Positions 25,516 through 34,742 are shown, counted from the stretch's first letter. The stretch: 64,000 nucleotides of DNA from Sodalis sp. dw_96 (GCF_018449575.1 NZ_JAAVUT010000001.1:558001-622000), one strand, 5' to 3'. A program made the numbers and translations. The notes: generated by a model from the sequence alone, not told the origin.

Positions 25516-27319
25516 TTTCACGCTTTATCTGGGTGGGGAAGATCTGGTCGTTGTCATAACGACTCTGGCAATCCGCTATTCCGGTCAAGGTTTGTTTGCA
25601 GACAATTTGCGGCATGCGATAGGTGGACCCGTCGCTGCACCGTGCCTTGTCCTGGCTTCTGATCACCAAATTACCCGATTTCATCAGGCCGGCGTGCACA
25701 TCGGCCCGGCAGCTGATACCGCCGCCATAATGTATCTTCGCCACGCCGCCGCCGTTTTTAACCAGATAGTCAAAACTCACCGCCTTGCCGCCGGTCACGG
25801 GATTTTTGCTGTCGACATTCACCCGCCAGCGGCCGTTGAAGAAGGCCGTGGAACCCGCTTTCACCGCCAAGGCGGGCAGCCGTAGGGCGTTTTTCATCTG
25901 TAAGGGGGTTAAGGGAAAGCTGTTTGATGACGTTGTAACTTGAGCCTTCGAAACCAAGGCGGGATGTATTCCACCGTCGGCGGCGCCAGTTGCATCATTT
26001 GCCGTTGCGCGGCGGTTGTCCGGATTTGAGGGGCTATTCCCCGCGCCGGCGACGGTTTTGTCATCGGCTGAAGCACTCGCTCCCTTAGCGGTAGCGTAGG
26101 CCGGGGAGGCATTCCCCTTAACATCTCCGGCGGCCGAGGCAGTAACCGCCCCTGATAAAATATCGGTATTGCCTGCGGAAGGTCCGCCCGCCACGGCACC
26201 GCTGCCGTCGGCAGCCGGGGCCGGATTAATCGCCGTGGTGGGTCGATTCTTGCCGGGCAGCGCCGGCGCATCGGCGGAGGCCGGCCGATCGTTGACCTGA
26301 CCGGCGGGCGGCGCGGTCATGGGGGAAGAAGGCGCCAAGACATGAGGCTCTGTTACCGGTGCCGATACCGGGGGCCATACCGGACTGTTGGATAGATAGC
26401 CGTATACCTTAAAGACCAGGATCGCCGCCAGCGCCAGGGCGGGCAGGATCCACCGCAGGCGACGCCGGCCCTTGGCTTTTGACAACGCGGCGGCGGTTTC
26501 CGGTTTCACCCGTTGGACTGGGTTGGGATTGGCAGATTCCGTATTAGACGGAAGAGCGGAGTCGGCGTTGGAAATGGCGGATTCGGTTTTAGACGAAAGA
26601 GAGGAATCGGCGTTGGAAATGGCAGATTCTGTTTTAGACGAAAAAGCGGAGTCGGTGTTGGAAATGGCGGATTCCGCTTTCGACAAACCGGCGGATTCGG
26701 CAATGTCGGGAAGTGGAATTAGCCTTTGGGACGCTTGCGGGGCAATGGCCGGGGCAGTATCCATAGGTTCGTGGCGGGCCGGGATGATCACCGGCTCGGA
26801 GTCCGGCGCTACCTGACGCAGGCAGTCAAGGGGATCGGCGCGTGATTTTTCATCGAGTTTAACGAAACCCCAGAACGTCAGTACCGGTTTATTGCCAACC
26901 AGGTAAACATGGTTCTGATCGGGAAACTGGAGAGCTTTGGCCAGCAGCATACCGAAAAGCTTCTGAGCGGCTTTTTCCGCTCTTTGCGCCCGGCGGCTGA
27001 TGTCGGCCACCGTGGCCTGGCACAATTCCAGCTGGTGAAGGGCCGATGCCCGTTGTCTGTCGCTGGCGGCGGCCCAAGACGTGACCTTGCCTTCAATGGG
27101 AGAATACCAGTCGAGCCTTTCTCCTTGCTCATGGGGTTGGGGGATGGCCAGGCAATCAAGCAGCTGCCGCTGTCCGCGCAGGCGCAAGGTTTCCCGCAAC
27201 TGGAGCGCCGAAGCGTAAACCGGTTGCCCATCTTCCCCCAGCGCGAGGATACCGTCCAAACTGCCACTGCGTAAGAATGCACTGCGTAAGAATGATTTTG
27301 ACACGCAAAAGAGACCCAT
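25505..27319 (-). CDS. srfA: SrfA-family putative virulence protein, single-pass membrane protein
   Basis: SrfA is the first gene of srfABC; the function is unknown. The 604-residue protein has an N-terminal domain (SGSLDGILALGEDGQPVYASALQLRETL) and a 15-residue Ser-rich repeat at about residues 208-260. A single membrane helix (RWILPALALAAILVFKVYGYL) lies near residues 289-309, followed by an Ala/Pro/Ser-rich linker. The C-terminal domain (about 475-604) has four cysteines, so it is probably periplasmic. FLRSA-FLRSG at residues 10-19 reflects a 15-bp tandem duplication. The ATG at 27319 has no strong ribosome site; a GTG at 27304 is an alternative. Confidence 0.82.
   Translation of the reverse strand: MGLFCVSKSFLRSAFLRSGSLDGILALGEDGQPVYASALQLRETLRLRGQRQLLDCLAIPQPHEQGERLDWYSPIEGKVTSWAAASDRQRASALHQLELCQATVADISRRAQRAEKAAQKLFGMLLAKALQFPDQNHVYLVGNKPVLTFWGFVKLDEKSRADPLDCLRQVAPDSEPVIIPARHEPMDTAPAIAPQASQRLIPLPDIAESAGLSKAESAISNTDSAFSSKTESAISNADSSLSSKTESAISNADSALPSNTESANPNPVQRVKPETAAALSKAKGRRRLRWILPALALAAILVFKVYGYLSNSPVWPPVSAPVTEPHVLAPSSPMTAPPAGQVNDRPASADAPALPGKNRPTTAINPAPAADGSGAVAGGPSAGNTDILSGAVTASAAGDVKGNASPAYATAKGASASADDKTVAGAGNSPSNPDNRRATANDATGAADGGIHPALVSKAQVTTSSNSFPLTPLQMKNALRLPALAVKAGSTAFFNGRWRVNVDSKNPVTGGKAVSFDYLVKNGGGVAKIHYGGGISCRADVHAGLMKSGNLVIRSQDKARCSDGSTYRMPQIVCKQTLTGIADCQSRYDNDQIFPTQIKRENEK
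26534..26700. repeat. 45-bp tandem repeat in srfA
   Basis: About three and a half copies of a 45-bp unit, in frame, encode a 15-residue motif KTESAISNADSSLSS with small changes. It lies on the cytoplasmic side just before the predicted membrane helix. Copy number could change by slippage or recombination without breaking the frame. Confidence 0.8.
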
Positions 27320-27369
27320 TGTGAGTAATTTCTAAAGCAGAAAAAAATGCGCTATCTGCAACAATGGGT
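27314..27369. promoter_or_regulatory. Inverted repeat at the start of srfA
   Basis: ACCCATTGT (27314-27322) and ACAATGGGT (27361-27369) are perfect 9-base inverted arms, 38 bases apart. The inner arm covers the putative srfA start codon. It could be an operator for the srf operon or an mRNA structure that hides the start. Confidence 0.4.
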
Positions 27370-27436
27370 ACTTTAGTGCGATTAAGGGTCAATCAAACGC
27401 CGGAATAAGCGGTAAAACTCGCAAATATTTGAGCAA

Positions 27437-28498
27437 TCATCTTTGGGACAAGGCTGGGTAATCGGTATAACCGATACCGCCCGCGGCGTAAATCGTCTCT
27501 TTGTTCAGGGGATTAAGAGGCGCGTTTTGCTTAAACCGCTGCACCAGATCGGGATTGGCCATGTAGAGATTACCGAATGCCGCCGCGTCGGCCTGCCCCT
27601 GGTCGATCAACGCTTCGGCGGTGTCTTGGGTTAAGCCTTGGTTGGCAATCCAGGCGCCGGAAAAGGTTTTTCTTACCTGCGGTCCGATACGATCCGGAAA
27701 ATCCAGCGATTCGCGGGCAAAGATAAAGGCCAGCTTGCGTTTATTCAGTTCTTCCACCACATAGCCGAACATGGCGCGGGGATTGGAATCATGCATGGAA
27801 TAAGAGCTGGACATCAAATTAAGATGCACGCCGAACCGGTCCGCTGGCCAGACGGCTAGCAGGGCATCCACGGTTTCCAACAGAAAACGCGCCCGGTTGG
27901 CGATGGAGCCGCCGTATTGATCGGTGCGTTTGTTGGAACCGTCATGCAAGAACTGATCGAACAAATAGCCGTTTGCCGAGTGGATTTCTATACCGTCAAA
28001 ACCGGCACGCTTGGCGTTCTCGGCCCCACGGCGAAAATCCTCCACGATACCGGGTATCTCTTCCGTTGCCAGGGCGCGAGGCACCTCATAGGGTTTCAAC
28101 GGCCGCAGCATGTTGACATGGCCTGCCGGCGCGATGGCGCTAGGTGCCACCGGCAGCTCTCCGTTTAAATACACCGGATCGGAGATGCGTCCCACATGCC
28201 ATAGCTGAATCACTATTTTCCCCCCGGCTTGATGCACTCCATCGGTGACATCTCGCCAGGCGGCAACCTGCGCTTCCGACCAGATTCCCGGCGTATTGGG
28301 ATAACCCACCCCCTGCGGCGATACCGAGGTGGCCTCGGTGATGATGAGGCCGGCGCCGGCACGCTGTATATAATACTCTTTGGTCAACGGGCCGGGGCTG
28401 CGGCCATCCACCGCCCGCATGCGGGTAAGGGGCGCCATGACAATGCGATTGCTCAGTTCGAGGGCGCCGATTTTTACCGGCTCATACAAGGTTGGCAT
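27437..28498 (-). CDS. Old yellow enzyme family NADH:flavin oxidoreductase (NemA-like)
   Basis: This is an FMN-dependent ene-reductase of 353 residues that would reduce activated double bonds, N-ethylmaleimide-like electrophiles or nitro esters. The start is the ATG at 28498 (MPTLYEPVKIGALELSNRIVMAPLTR) with GGAGAG upstream. Family signatures are GAGLIITEATSVSPQGVGYPNTPGIW (split over residues 51-76), IQLWHVGR, EIHSANGYLFDQFL with the His/Asn substrate pair, and NKRTDQYGGS. A NemR-like TetR regulator is encoded 11 kb away, but no copy of its operator was seen upstream of this gene. Confidence 0.93.
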   Translation of the reverse strand: MPTLYEPVKIGALELSNRIVMAPLTRMRAVDGRSPGPLTKEYYIQRAGAGLIITEATSVSPQGVGYPNTPGIWSEAQVAAWRDVTDGVHQAGGKIVIQLWHVGRISDPVYLNGELPVAPSAIAPAGHVNMLRPLKPYEVPRALATEEIPGIVEDFRRGAENAKRAGFDGIEIHSANGYLFDQFLHDGSNKRTDQYGGSIANRARFLLETVDALLAVWPADRFGVHLNLMSSSYSMHDSNPRAMFGYVVEELNKRKLAFIFARESLDFPDRIGPQVRKTFSGAWIANQGLTQDTAEALIDQGQADAAAFGNLYMANPDLVQRFKQNAPLNPLNKETIYAAGGIGYTDYPALSQR

Positions 28499-28688
28499 AT
28501 ATTCTCTCCAGGGAAAAGGGTTGCGCCGGGGATGGTGACAACCGGCCGCTGATGATAAAACCATTATATTTCTGATGTCGGATCCATTTAAGCCTCTTTT
28601 GTCGCGGCCGGTGTTACTGCATGTGCGTTACGATGCAATACAACAGTCCGAGCAAATGAACAAAGAGACAGAGGTGGAATGAGGAGGG

Positions 28689-29381
28689 TTATTGCGATTC
28701 CAGCGAACGCATGACCCGCTCGAGATGTATCTGGGAGCAGCGTCTGGCTTCGTCGGCGTTGCCGGCAATAATGGCATCGGCCATGTGCTGGTGGTCTTCG
28801 TTGAAGATACGCAGTTTGGTATGATCGGCGTAGCGATCGTCCAGGTGCAGATAAGGCAGGTTGATGCGGCGATTCCAAACCGTGGTACCGACCTCGTTGA
28901 GAATCGGGTTACCGGCCATGCTGCCGATCAATAAATGAAATTCACGGTCCAGGCGGTAAAATTCACTGATATTGTTATTGCTGATGTTTAACTCCATATT
29001 CACAACCAGGGCGCGTAATTTTATATGCAAGGCAGCGTTGCCGACCTTGGCCGCCAAATAGGCCAATTCGCTTTCAACAATGCTGCGGGCCTGGATAACA
29101 TCATATTGATTATATGCATAGGATGGACCGGACAGGCTTTCCGCGCCAGGAGTTTCACAGACAAACACCCCGTTGCCGGAACGGATCTCTATCCAACCCG
29201 ATAATTCCAACACGATCAGCGCCTCCCGGAGGGATGCGCGGCTAACACCCAGCTGTTTCGACAGGTCCCGCTCGGCGGGTAAGGCTTGTCCAGGGTGATA
29301 GACGCCTTTATTGACCATGGAAATCACCACGTTGGCGATTTTTTGGTAAAGCCTTTCCGACTTTATCGTGGGTAGATCCAT
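28689..29381 (-). CDS. GntR-family regulator, FadR subfamily (UxuR/ExuR-like)
   Basis: The 230-residue protein has an N-terminal GntR winged helix, with YHPGQALPAERDLSKQLGVSRASLREAL at about residues 32-60, and a C-terminal FCD ligand-binding domain. The FCD ligands are in EFHLLIGSMAGNPIL and HQHMADAIIAGNADEA. The overall shape is that of UxuR and ExuR, hexuronate repressors. Its neighbours are a zinc dehydrogenase, an anion:proton-type permease, uxuA and kdgK, so it probably responds to a sugar acid of that pathway. It is separately transcribed from the upstream pair by a 392-base gap. Confidence 0.88.
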   Translation of the reverse strand: MDLPTIKSERLYQKIANVVISMVNKGVYHPGQALPAERDLSKQLGVSRASLREALIVLELSGWIEIRSGNGVFVCETPGAESLSGPSYAYNQYDVIQARSIVESELAYLAAKVGNAALHIKLRALVVNMELNISNNNISEFYRLDREFHLLIGSMAGNPILNEVGTTVWNRRINLPYLHLDDRYADHTKLRIFNEDHQHMADAIIAGNADEARRCSQIHLERVMRSLESQ

Positions 29382-29773
29382 ATTTCTTCATCCCTTAACA
29401 GATATAGATATAAAAATTGCCGGCGGGTAGAGCCAATACCGACGAGAGACTTTACCATATTGCATATATGGGTATGGGGTAATTTTTTTGCATTGGCCAA
29501 CCACGATCCGCAAACATTCACCTGTTTGGCCAGAGAGTCCGGGTCACCGAGCATGGACGTCGCGCATCCCGCCGTTCAAGGCTGAGTAACCCGGCTATCC
29601 CGGATGGTTTCAAACCGCCGCACCCCGTTACCGGCTAACACCCATGACGAGGCAAAAACAGCCTATCTTGAAGATTGGCGAATCGGATAAGCGGACAAAA
29701 AGCGTCTTCACCATGCCGGCGAAACGTTATTTGACGGAATGCCGTGACTGATTTTTATTTATCAGATCTTATT
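29382..29773. other. Promoter region of the GntR gene
   Basis: No convincing gene is visible here. The part nearest the GntR start is AT-rich. It contains an imperfect dyad, TACCATAT (29453-29460) with ATATGGGTA (29466-29474), about 75 bases before the start codon, a plausible autoregulatory operator. The rest shows no recognisable element. Confidence 0.4.
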
Positions 29774-30802
29774 TTATTGGACTACTGCGTTTATTTTAAG
29801 GTAACGGCCGGGATTTTCCGACAGATCCTTTATTGCCAACGGGATTTCTTCTAACAAAATTGTTTTACTGATTATGGTATCTGCCGCAATAATACCTTTC
29901 TCGATAAGATCCAATGCCTCAGGAAACTCCCCGGCGCTGGTTCTTGACCCTCTGATATCAATCTCCTTTAAGGTAATGATATTGGTGGGTAAAGATGTTT
30001 CGGCTTTAGGCCAGCCGGTGAGGGCTATTCTGCCGGCAAAAGAGACATAAGCCAGCGCTTCTTTAATGGCGATATTGGCACCGGACGCCTCAATCACCAC
30101 CTCCGCCATTCTCCCCAAGGTGATTTGATCGATAATTTCTTTCCCATTCTGTGACGATGGATTGATGGTATGTTTAATACCTATTGAAGCCGCATAGTCC
30201 AGACGCTGCTGCACGATATCAATGAGAATCGGGATTGCCTTGTAATGTAATGCGGCCTGCGCCGCCAATAAACCAATGGCGCCGGCGCCCATAATGACGA
30301 CATGTTCCCCGGCGCTGAGCCTGGTCCGATGCAGTGCATGCAGGGCGATGGTCAAGGGTTCCGCCAGCGGAATGGCGGCCAGCGGGATGCCCGTGGGAAC
30401 TTTGTGTAATAATTTTGCCGGGTGGGCGAAAATCTCTCGCATCCCGCCGTTGATATGCACCCCGATCACTTGCAAATGCTCGCAGCAATTGGTGCGGCCA
30501 ATACTGCATGGGTAGCAATTGCCGCAGTAGATATAGGGATCGACAATGACCCGGTCACCCGGACGTATGGTATCGGGCAACCCTTCGCCGCCCTCAATAA
30601 TGGTACCCACCACTTCATGACCGATAATTCGCGGATAAGAAACCAGCGGATTAACACCGCGATAGGCGCCGATATCTGAACCACAAATTCCCAGTGACTC
30701 GACTTTGATTAACGCCTCATTGGTTTTTTTTTCGGGATAATCAACTTCTTTAACACGAATGTTCCCGGCTGATTCCAGATAAATACTTTTGACCTTTAAC
30801 AT
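29774..30802 (-). CDS. Zinc-dependent sugar-acid/polyol dehydrogenase (RspB/LgoD-like)
   Basis: This is a medium-chain dehydrogenase of 342 residues. Catalytic zinc ligands are in GICGSDIGAYRG (Cys) and IIGHEVVG (His-Glu). The structural zinc is bound by CGNCYPCSIGRTNCC. VVIMGAGAIGLLAAQAA is the Rossmann glycine motif. It resembles RspB and the L-galactonate dehydrogenase LgoD of E. coli, which sits next to a galactonate permease. Here too an ACS-family permease gene lies 4 bases upstream, so the pair probably takes up and oxidises a sugar acid. The exact substrate is not determined. Confidence 0.88.
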   Translation of the reverse strand: MLKVKSIYLESAGNIRVKEVDYPEKKTNEALIKVESLGICGSDIGAYRGVNPLVSYPRIIGHEVVGTIIEGGEGLPDTIRPGDRVIVDPYIYCGNCYPCSIGRTNCCEHLQVIGVHINGGMREIFAHPAKLLHKVPTGIPLAAIPLAEPLTIALHALHRTRLSAGEHVVIMGAGAIGLLAAQAALHYKAIPILIDIVQQRLDYAASIGIKHTINPSSQNGKEIIDQITLGRMAEVVIEASGANIAIKEALAYVSFAGRIALTGWPKAETSLPTNIITLKEIDIRGSRTSAGEFPEALDLIEKGIIAADTIISKTILLEEIPLAIKDLSENPGRYLKINAVVQ

Positions 30803-30806
30803 GATG

Positions 30807-32102
30807 TTATATTCCTTGATCCACTTTAAACGACTTTACCGAGGTTTTATCCTTTATACAGAAAATAACCAACACCGCTCCTACAAGGGCAACAGCGCCC
30901 GCCAGGAAAAAGGCCATTGAGAAATCCCCTGTTGCTTGAACAATAAATCCTGTTACCAACGGTCCGATAATGCCGGAGGTATTGGCAATACCGTGCATTG
31001 CGCCGCCAACGCTGCCGACTTTATCTTTATGTACCACGTCCTGGATAATTGCCCAGTAAATCGCACCGGTGAGATATAATAAAAACAGCGAGCACGACAT
31101 TAATATTATGGCGCTTTGCACCGTGGTGACATTGCCGGAAATCGCGACACATATCGCCGTGCCCGCCAAACAGCTACCCAACACCAGTTTTCTGGAGAAC
31201 AGGGCGCGACCGGTGAGACGGTAGATATAATCGGAAAATGCGCCGCCGATCACCATACCCACCGCGCCAACCAGCCATGGAATAACGGTGGCAATGCTCA
31301 ATTGTTTAATATCGAGGTGCATGGCCTGGTTAAGATAACTGGGAAACCAGGTCAGGAAGAAATACAGCACATAGTTATAGCTGAAGAACGCCACGGCGGT
31401 TGCCAGCACGATAGGCTGTTTCATGTAATAGCCTAACCCGGGACTGTTTTTGTCGACGCGGGCTGCGCCCTTAATGAGAATGTCATTCTTGTTCTCAAGT
31501 TCCTTTTGCTCTTCTTTATCGACAAAACGATTATTTTTGGCGGTATCCGTGGCGATTGCATACCATACCAAGGTCCAAACCAGGCCAATACAACAGATAA
31601 TAATAAAGGCCCAGCGCCAGCCCACCGCAATGGCTAAAAAACCGACGACAGGCCCGGCGATAGCACCACCCAACGGAGAGCCGGCGCTGAAAAATCCCAC
31701 TGCCACTGCCGTTTCATTGCGAGATATCCAGTTATTCACCATTTTATTACCGGCGGAACTGATGGGGCCTTCCGCCATGCCGAATAATACGCGTATGATC
31801 AATATGGAAGTTAATCCCACCGCCAGGGCGGTCATCCCGCAGAATAACGACCATAGCGTTACGGCAAAAACAAACACCAGTTTGGGTCCGGATTTATCGC
31901 TTGCCATCCCGCCGACAAAATTGAATATGACATAACCGACAAAAAAAGCGCTGAACACCATGCCTAATTCAGCGGCATTAAATCCCAGCTCCTTTTCGAT
32001 TAACGGCGCGGTAATCGACAGTGCCGCACGATCCATATAATTGAGCATATAGACAATGAATAACATAAAAACAGTCACCCATCCCATCGAACGTCTTTTC
32101 AT
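30807..32102 (-). CDS. MFS anion:cation symporter family permease (hexuronate/galactonate type)
   Basis: This is a 431-residue, 12-helix permease of the ACS family, which contains ExuT, DgoT, LgoT and GudP. Signatures are FIVYMLNYMDRAALSITAPLI in helix 1, SDKSGPKLVFVFAVTLWSLF in loop 2-3, RVLFGMAEGPISSAGNKMVNNW, and GSVGGAMHGIANTSGIIGP near helix 10. The NYMDR motif is typical of the family. It is the first gene of a two-gene operon with the dehydrogenase. A 12-bp direct repeat in its upstream region (32199-32226) may be a regulator site. Confidence 0.9.
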   Translation of the reverse strand: MKRRSMGWVTVFMLFIVYMLNYMDRAALSITAPLIEKELGFNAAELGMVFSAFFVGYVIFNFVGGMASDKSGPKLVFVFAVTLWSLFCGMTALAVGLTSILIIRVLFGMAEGPISSAGNKMVNNWISRNETAVAVGFFSAGSPLGGAIAGPVVGFLAIAVGWRWAFIIICCIGLVWTLVWYAIATDTAKNNRFVDKEEQKELENKNDILIKGAARVDKNSPGLGYYMKQPIVLATAVAFFSYNYVLYFFLTWFPSYLNQAMHLDIKQLSIATVIPWLVGAVGMVIGGAFSDYIYRLTGRALFSRKLVLGSCLAGTAICVAISGNVTTVQSAIILMSCSLFLLYLTGAIYWAIIQDVVHKDKVGSVGGAMHGIANTSGIIGPLVTGFIVQATGDFSMAFFLAGAVALVGAVLVIFCIKDKTSVKSFKVDQGI

Positions 32103-32412
32103 AGTAGTCCCGTCTTATTTATTGATTTTATGGTTAATATCTGGCAATCGCCATGCGGGCACATTGCTTGCCGCAGCAGTATCGCTGTGGTCAACGTCTG
32201 GCCTACTGGCAGGGTGGCCTACTGGCCTAACCAATGAAAATATAGCGCCGCCGTAAAAACCAGGTCAACGGGATTAAAATTAATTAAGGTAAAATGGGAT
32301 AGGACATAAATTAGTCATGCAATGGATGAATGATTGCAAAAAAATGCGTGAAGTAGATCGCTTTGAAGGCATATTTTTTATCGCCAACATCTTTATAGGC
32401 CGTTTAAGCGGC
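32103..32412. other. Upstream region of the permease operon with a 12-bp direct repeat
   Basis: TGGCCTACTGGC occurs at 32199-32210 and 32215-32226, 16 bases apart, roughly 100 bases upstream of the permease start. At the right end, TAGGCCG (32396-32402) and CGGCCTA (32409-32415) form a 7-bp hairpin overlapping the stop of the next gene. It may end that gene's transcript, although the T-tract is poor. No gene is evident. Confidence 0.45.
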
Positions 32413-34602
32413 CTATTCCATCACATTCAGAATCCGGCCATCGGCCAGTTTGGCTCGCAGGCTGTGGGCAGTCATATCACCAAAAGACCGGTCGCCAAAA
32501 TTGGCTATTAGCACCGATCCGTCGCTAAACGTTGTTTGCTGTACCCAGCCGGTCTGGTCCAGCCAGGAGAAGCCGGTCAGCGCTTTATCCCACAGCGCTT
32601 GATGCAGGGGACGGAAGGCCGCATCCGCCTTTTTGATTTCAGGCAACCGCGCCCGCAGGGTGCCGCGGCTGAGATTGAACAACGGCGGGGTGTTGTATAG
32701 CTGGCTGAGCAGTGTACGGGTGGTTTTGACATCGATGAATTTGAGGTTGTCATAGGTCCAGTGGTGGCTGCTTATCACCGCATCGTGAAATACCGCTTGG
32801 TACAACGGCAAACGATAGCGCGGGTCGAACCGGACGGTGAGATAGGGCTGCTTCACCTTGGCCGGGTTAAAGAAAAGGGCCGGCTGGGCGTAGGGCCACC
32901 AGATGCCGAGGTAAAACGGCGATGCTTTATTCTGGTGCATATCCTTATCGCCCCAGCCGAAACCCCAGGTTTCCGTGCCATGGGCAAACATGATGTGACG
33001 CGCGGTCACCGCATTACCGTCTTCAGAACCCAACGGCAATCTTAAGGTTGTGCTGAACCAGGCCATCCGAGAATTGAACGCTTGCGCCATCTCCGCCGCG
33101 CCTGTCGGGTGCGCCGGATGATAATCGTCAGACACCATGCAGGAACCGTCAACATCCAGGAACAGGCTGTTCGGCGTCGCCAGTTTAATCAACTCCGCCA
33201 TGCGCTGCTGAGAATAGGGCAGGATGCATTGGGGATTGAGATAATTTCCCTTACCGCCGAATCCAGGTTTTTTGCTGCCGTCGGCCCGTATAATGGCGCA
33301 CTGTTCACGCAAGGCGGCGGGTACTTGGGCGGTGAGCCAGCTATCGTTAACGCCGCGAGGAACAGCGGTATCATAGGAGTCGTAGCTGGCGATCAGGTAA
33401 CCTGATTTTTTGGCGCTGTCCACCGCCTGCGGGTGCAGAAATCCGGCGGTCCAGCTATCTGTGCCCAGCCATAGCCTGGTCAAGCCGGCCTGATGCAATG
33501 ATTGGATAAGCGGTGTGGCCAACCCCTGACCCCAGCTTTCGGCGGGTGAGAGATACGCCCCCAGCCGTTGTTGTGCAAGCCGACGTACTCTGGCGGCCTG
33601 CTGTTGCTGCGCCGCCAGGGAAATATCCTGATCCGGCGAACGGTGCTGCGCCGCTTCCGCCGCCAGGGCCTGGTTGAGGGCTTCAATCAGGGATGGTTGC
33701 CGCCATTCCTCGGGGGAGCTATCTTTCAGCTGTTTTAGCGTGCTTTGAGCGTCAGCATCCAGCTTTTCCCACAGCCCGGCGCCGGCGGATGATTGCAGAT
33801 AACCGGCCAGTCCCGGCCAGTTTTTTACATCTGCCTGGTCCAGTAACAGACCGCCCCACAGATAGAGGTGCGTCGCGCCGATCAGTTTTTCTCCTTCCGG
33901 CGCAATCATGATTTTGTCGCTTAGCGAACTGAATTGTCCGCTTTGCCGAAGATATTCCCGATAACGTATGGCGCCTGAAAGCGGCGAATCGCCCACATGC
34001 AGCAATACCTCGAAGGCCTGCCGCTGGTTAAACCGGTTGAACCGGTGGTTGCTTTGCATATGCAAACGGGCGTCGGCAGAAGTGAAGGCTATTTCATTAT
34101 GAAAGGGGGTGAGCAGCAGCCAACTGAAAAATTTACCCTGCTGTTCCTGGCTCCATAACGGCAGTTTCAGGTCCCAGTTGGTATCTATCGGCGTCTGTTC
34201 GCTGACCAGATACTCCTGCCAAGTGAGGTTATCCAAAGGGATTCGGCTGCCTTCGCCCATCGGCAGAAGCAGCGTGGCGGCTTGTGCCGGCAGGGTGAAC
34301 CAATCCAATACCTGCGGCCGTTCGCTGCTGAAGCTCAGGCGCAGATCGTTGCCTGACAGTTCCGCGGTAATATGCATGTCGCAGTCCGGCCATTGCCAAC
34401 TGGCCAATAGCGGGGAATGCCGTAACGCGCTGACTTGCCGGGATGGTTGCGGCATATTCACCAGGGTATCGCCGGCGCTGATTTGCAGCGTGGCCGGATC
34501 AATATCAAATAGCGCGGTTCCCTGCTGCAATCTCAAGGCATGGGTGGGGGAAGCCAGGAACAGGCCGGCAATTAAAGCGATTTTTACCAGGGATTTTTTC
34601 AT
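32413..34602 (-). CDS. Secreted putative glycoside hydrolase, family uncertain
   Basis: The 729-residue protein has a clear signal peptide (MKKSLVKIALIAGLFLASPTHA, then cleavage), so it is exported to the periplasm or outside. The middle and C-terminal part reads like a TIM-barrel glycosidase: LTRLWLGTDSWTAGFLHPQ, TPNSLFLDVDGSCMVSDDYHP with acidic residues, GTETWGFGWGDKDMHQNK and PLYQAVFHDAVISSHHW. The sequence does not let me name a GH family; resemblance to GH101-type or DUF5696 proteins is only an impression. It lies between a sugar-acid permease operon and uxuA, consistent with release of a uronate or host glycan sugar. Confidence 0.7.
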   Translation of the reverse strand: MKKSLVKIALIAGLFLASPTHALRLQQGTALFDIDPATLQISAGDTLVNMPQPSRQVSALRHSPLLASWQWPDCDMHITAELSGNDLRLSFSSERPQVLDWFTLPAQAATLLLPMGEGSRIPLDNLTWQEYLVSEQTPIDTNWDLKLPLWSQEQQGKFFSWLLLTPFHNEIAFTSADARLHMQSNHRFNRFNQRQAFEVLLHVGDSPLSGAIRYREYLRQSGQFSSLSDKIMIAPEGEKLIGATHLYLWGGLLLDQADVKNWPGLAGYLQSSAGAGLWEKLDADAQSTLKQLKDSSPEEWRQPSLIEALNQALAAEAAQHRSPDQDISLAAQQQQAARVRRLAQQRLGAYLSPAESWGQGLATPLIQSLHQAGLTRLWLGTDSWTAGFLHPQAVDSAKKSGYLIASYDSYDTAVPRGVNDSWLTAQVPAALREQCAIIRADGSKKPGFGGKGNYLNPQCILPYSQQRMAELIKLATPNSLFLDVDGSCMVSDDYHPAHPTGAAEMAQAFNSRMAWFSTTLRLPLGSEDGNAVTARHIMFAHGTETWGFGWGDKDMHQNKASPFYLGIWWPYAQPALFFNPAKVKQPYLTVRFDPRYRLPLYQAVFHDAVISSHHWTYDNLKFIDVKTTRTLLSQLYNTPPLFNLSRGTLRARLPEIKKADAAFRPLHQALWDKALTGFSWLDQTGWVQQTTFSDGSVLIANFGDRSFGDMTAHSLRAKLADGRILNVME

Positions 34603-34742
34603 CAGATTAAGGATTCATGGATAAAGCAGGCGAGAAGCATTCGGCCATAATACGGTATGAATTATAAATGGGACCTAAAAACGCCTGGAATAATCGGCAA
34701 TGCAGATAAACAAACCAGATAAACCAATTCATATAGGTTAGT

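Noticed and set aside
25932-25939. GTTGTAAC core inside srfA as a third Ter site
   Set aside because: Flanks (GACGTTGTAACTTGA) lack the TATG before and TAA after the core found in the two good sites.
28499-28564. Longer start for the old yellow enzyme
   Set aside because: The family N-terminus (MPTLYEPV) and GGAGAG ribosome site fix the start at 28498.
29363-29554. 63-codon frame upstream of the GntR gene
   Set aside because: No ribosome site, overlaps the GntR start and resembles no protein; more likely promoter DNA.
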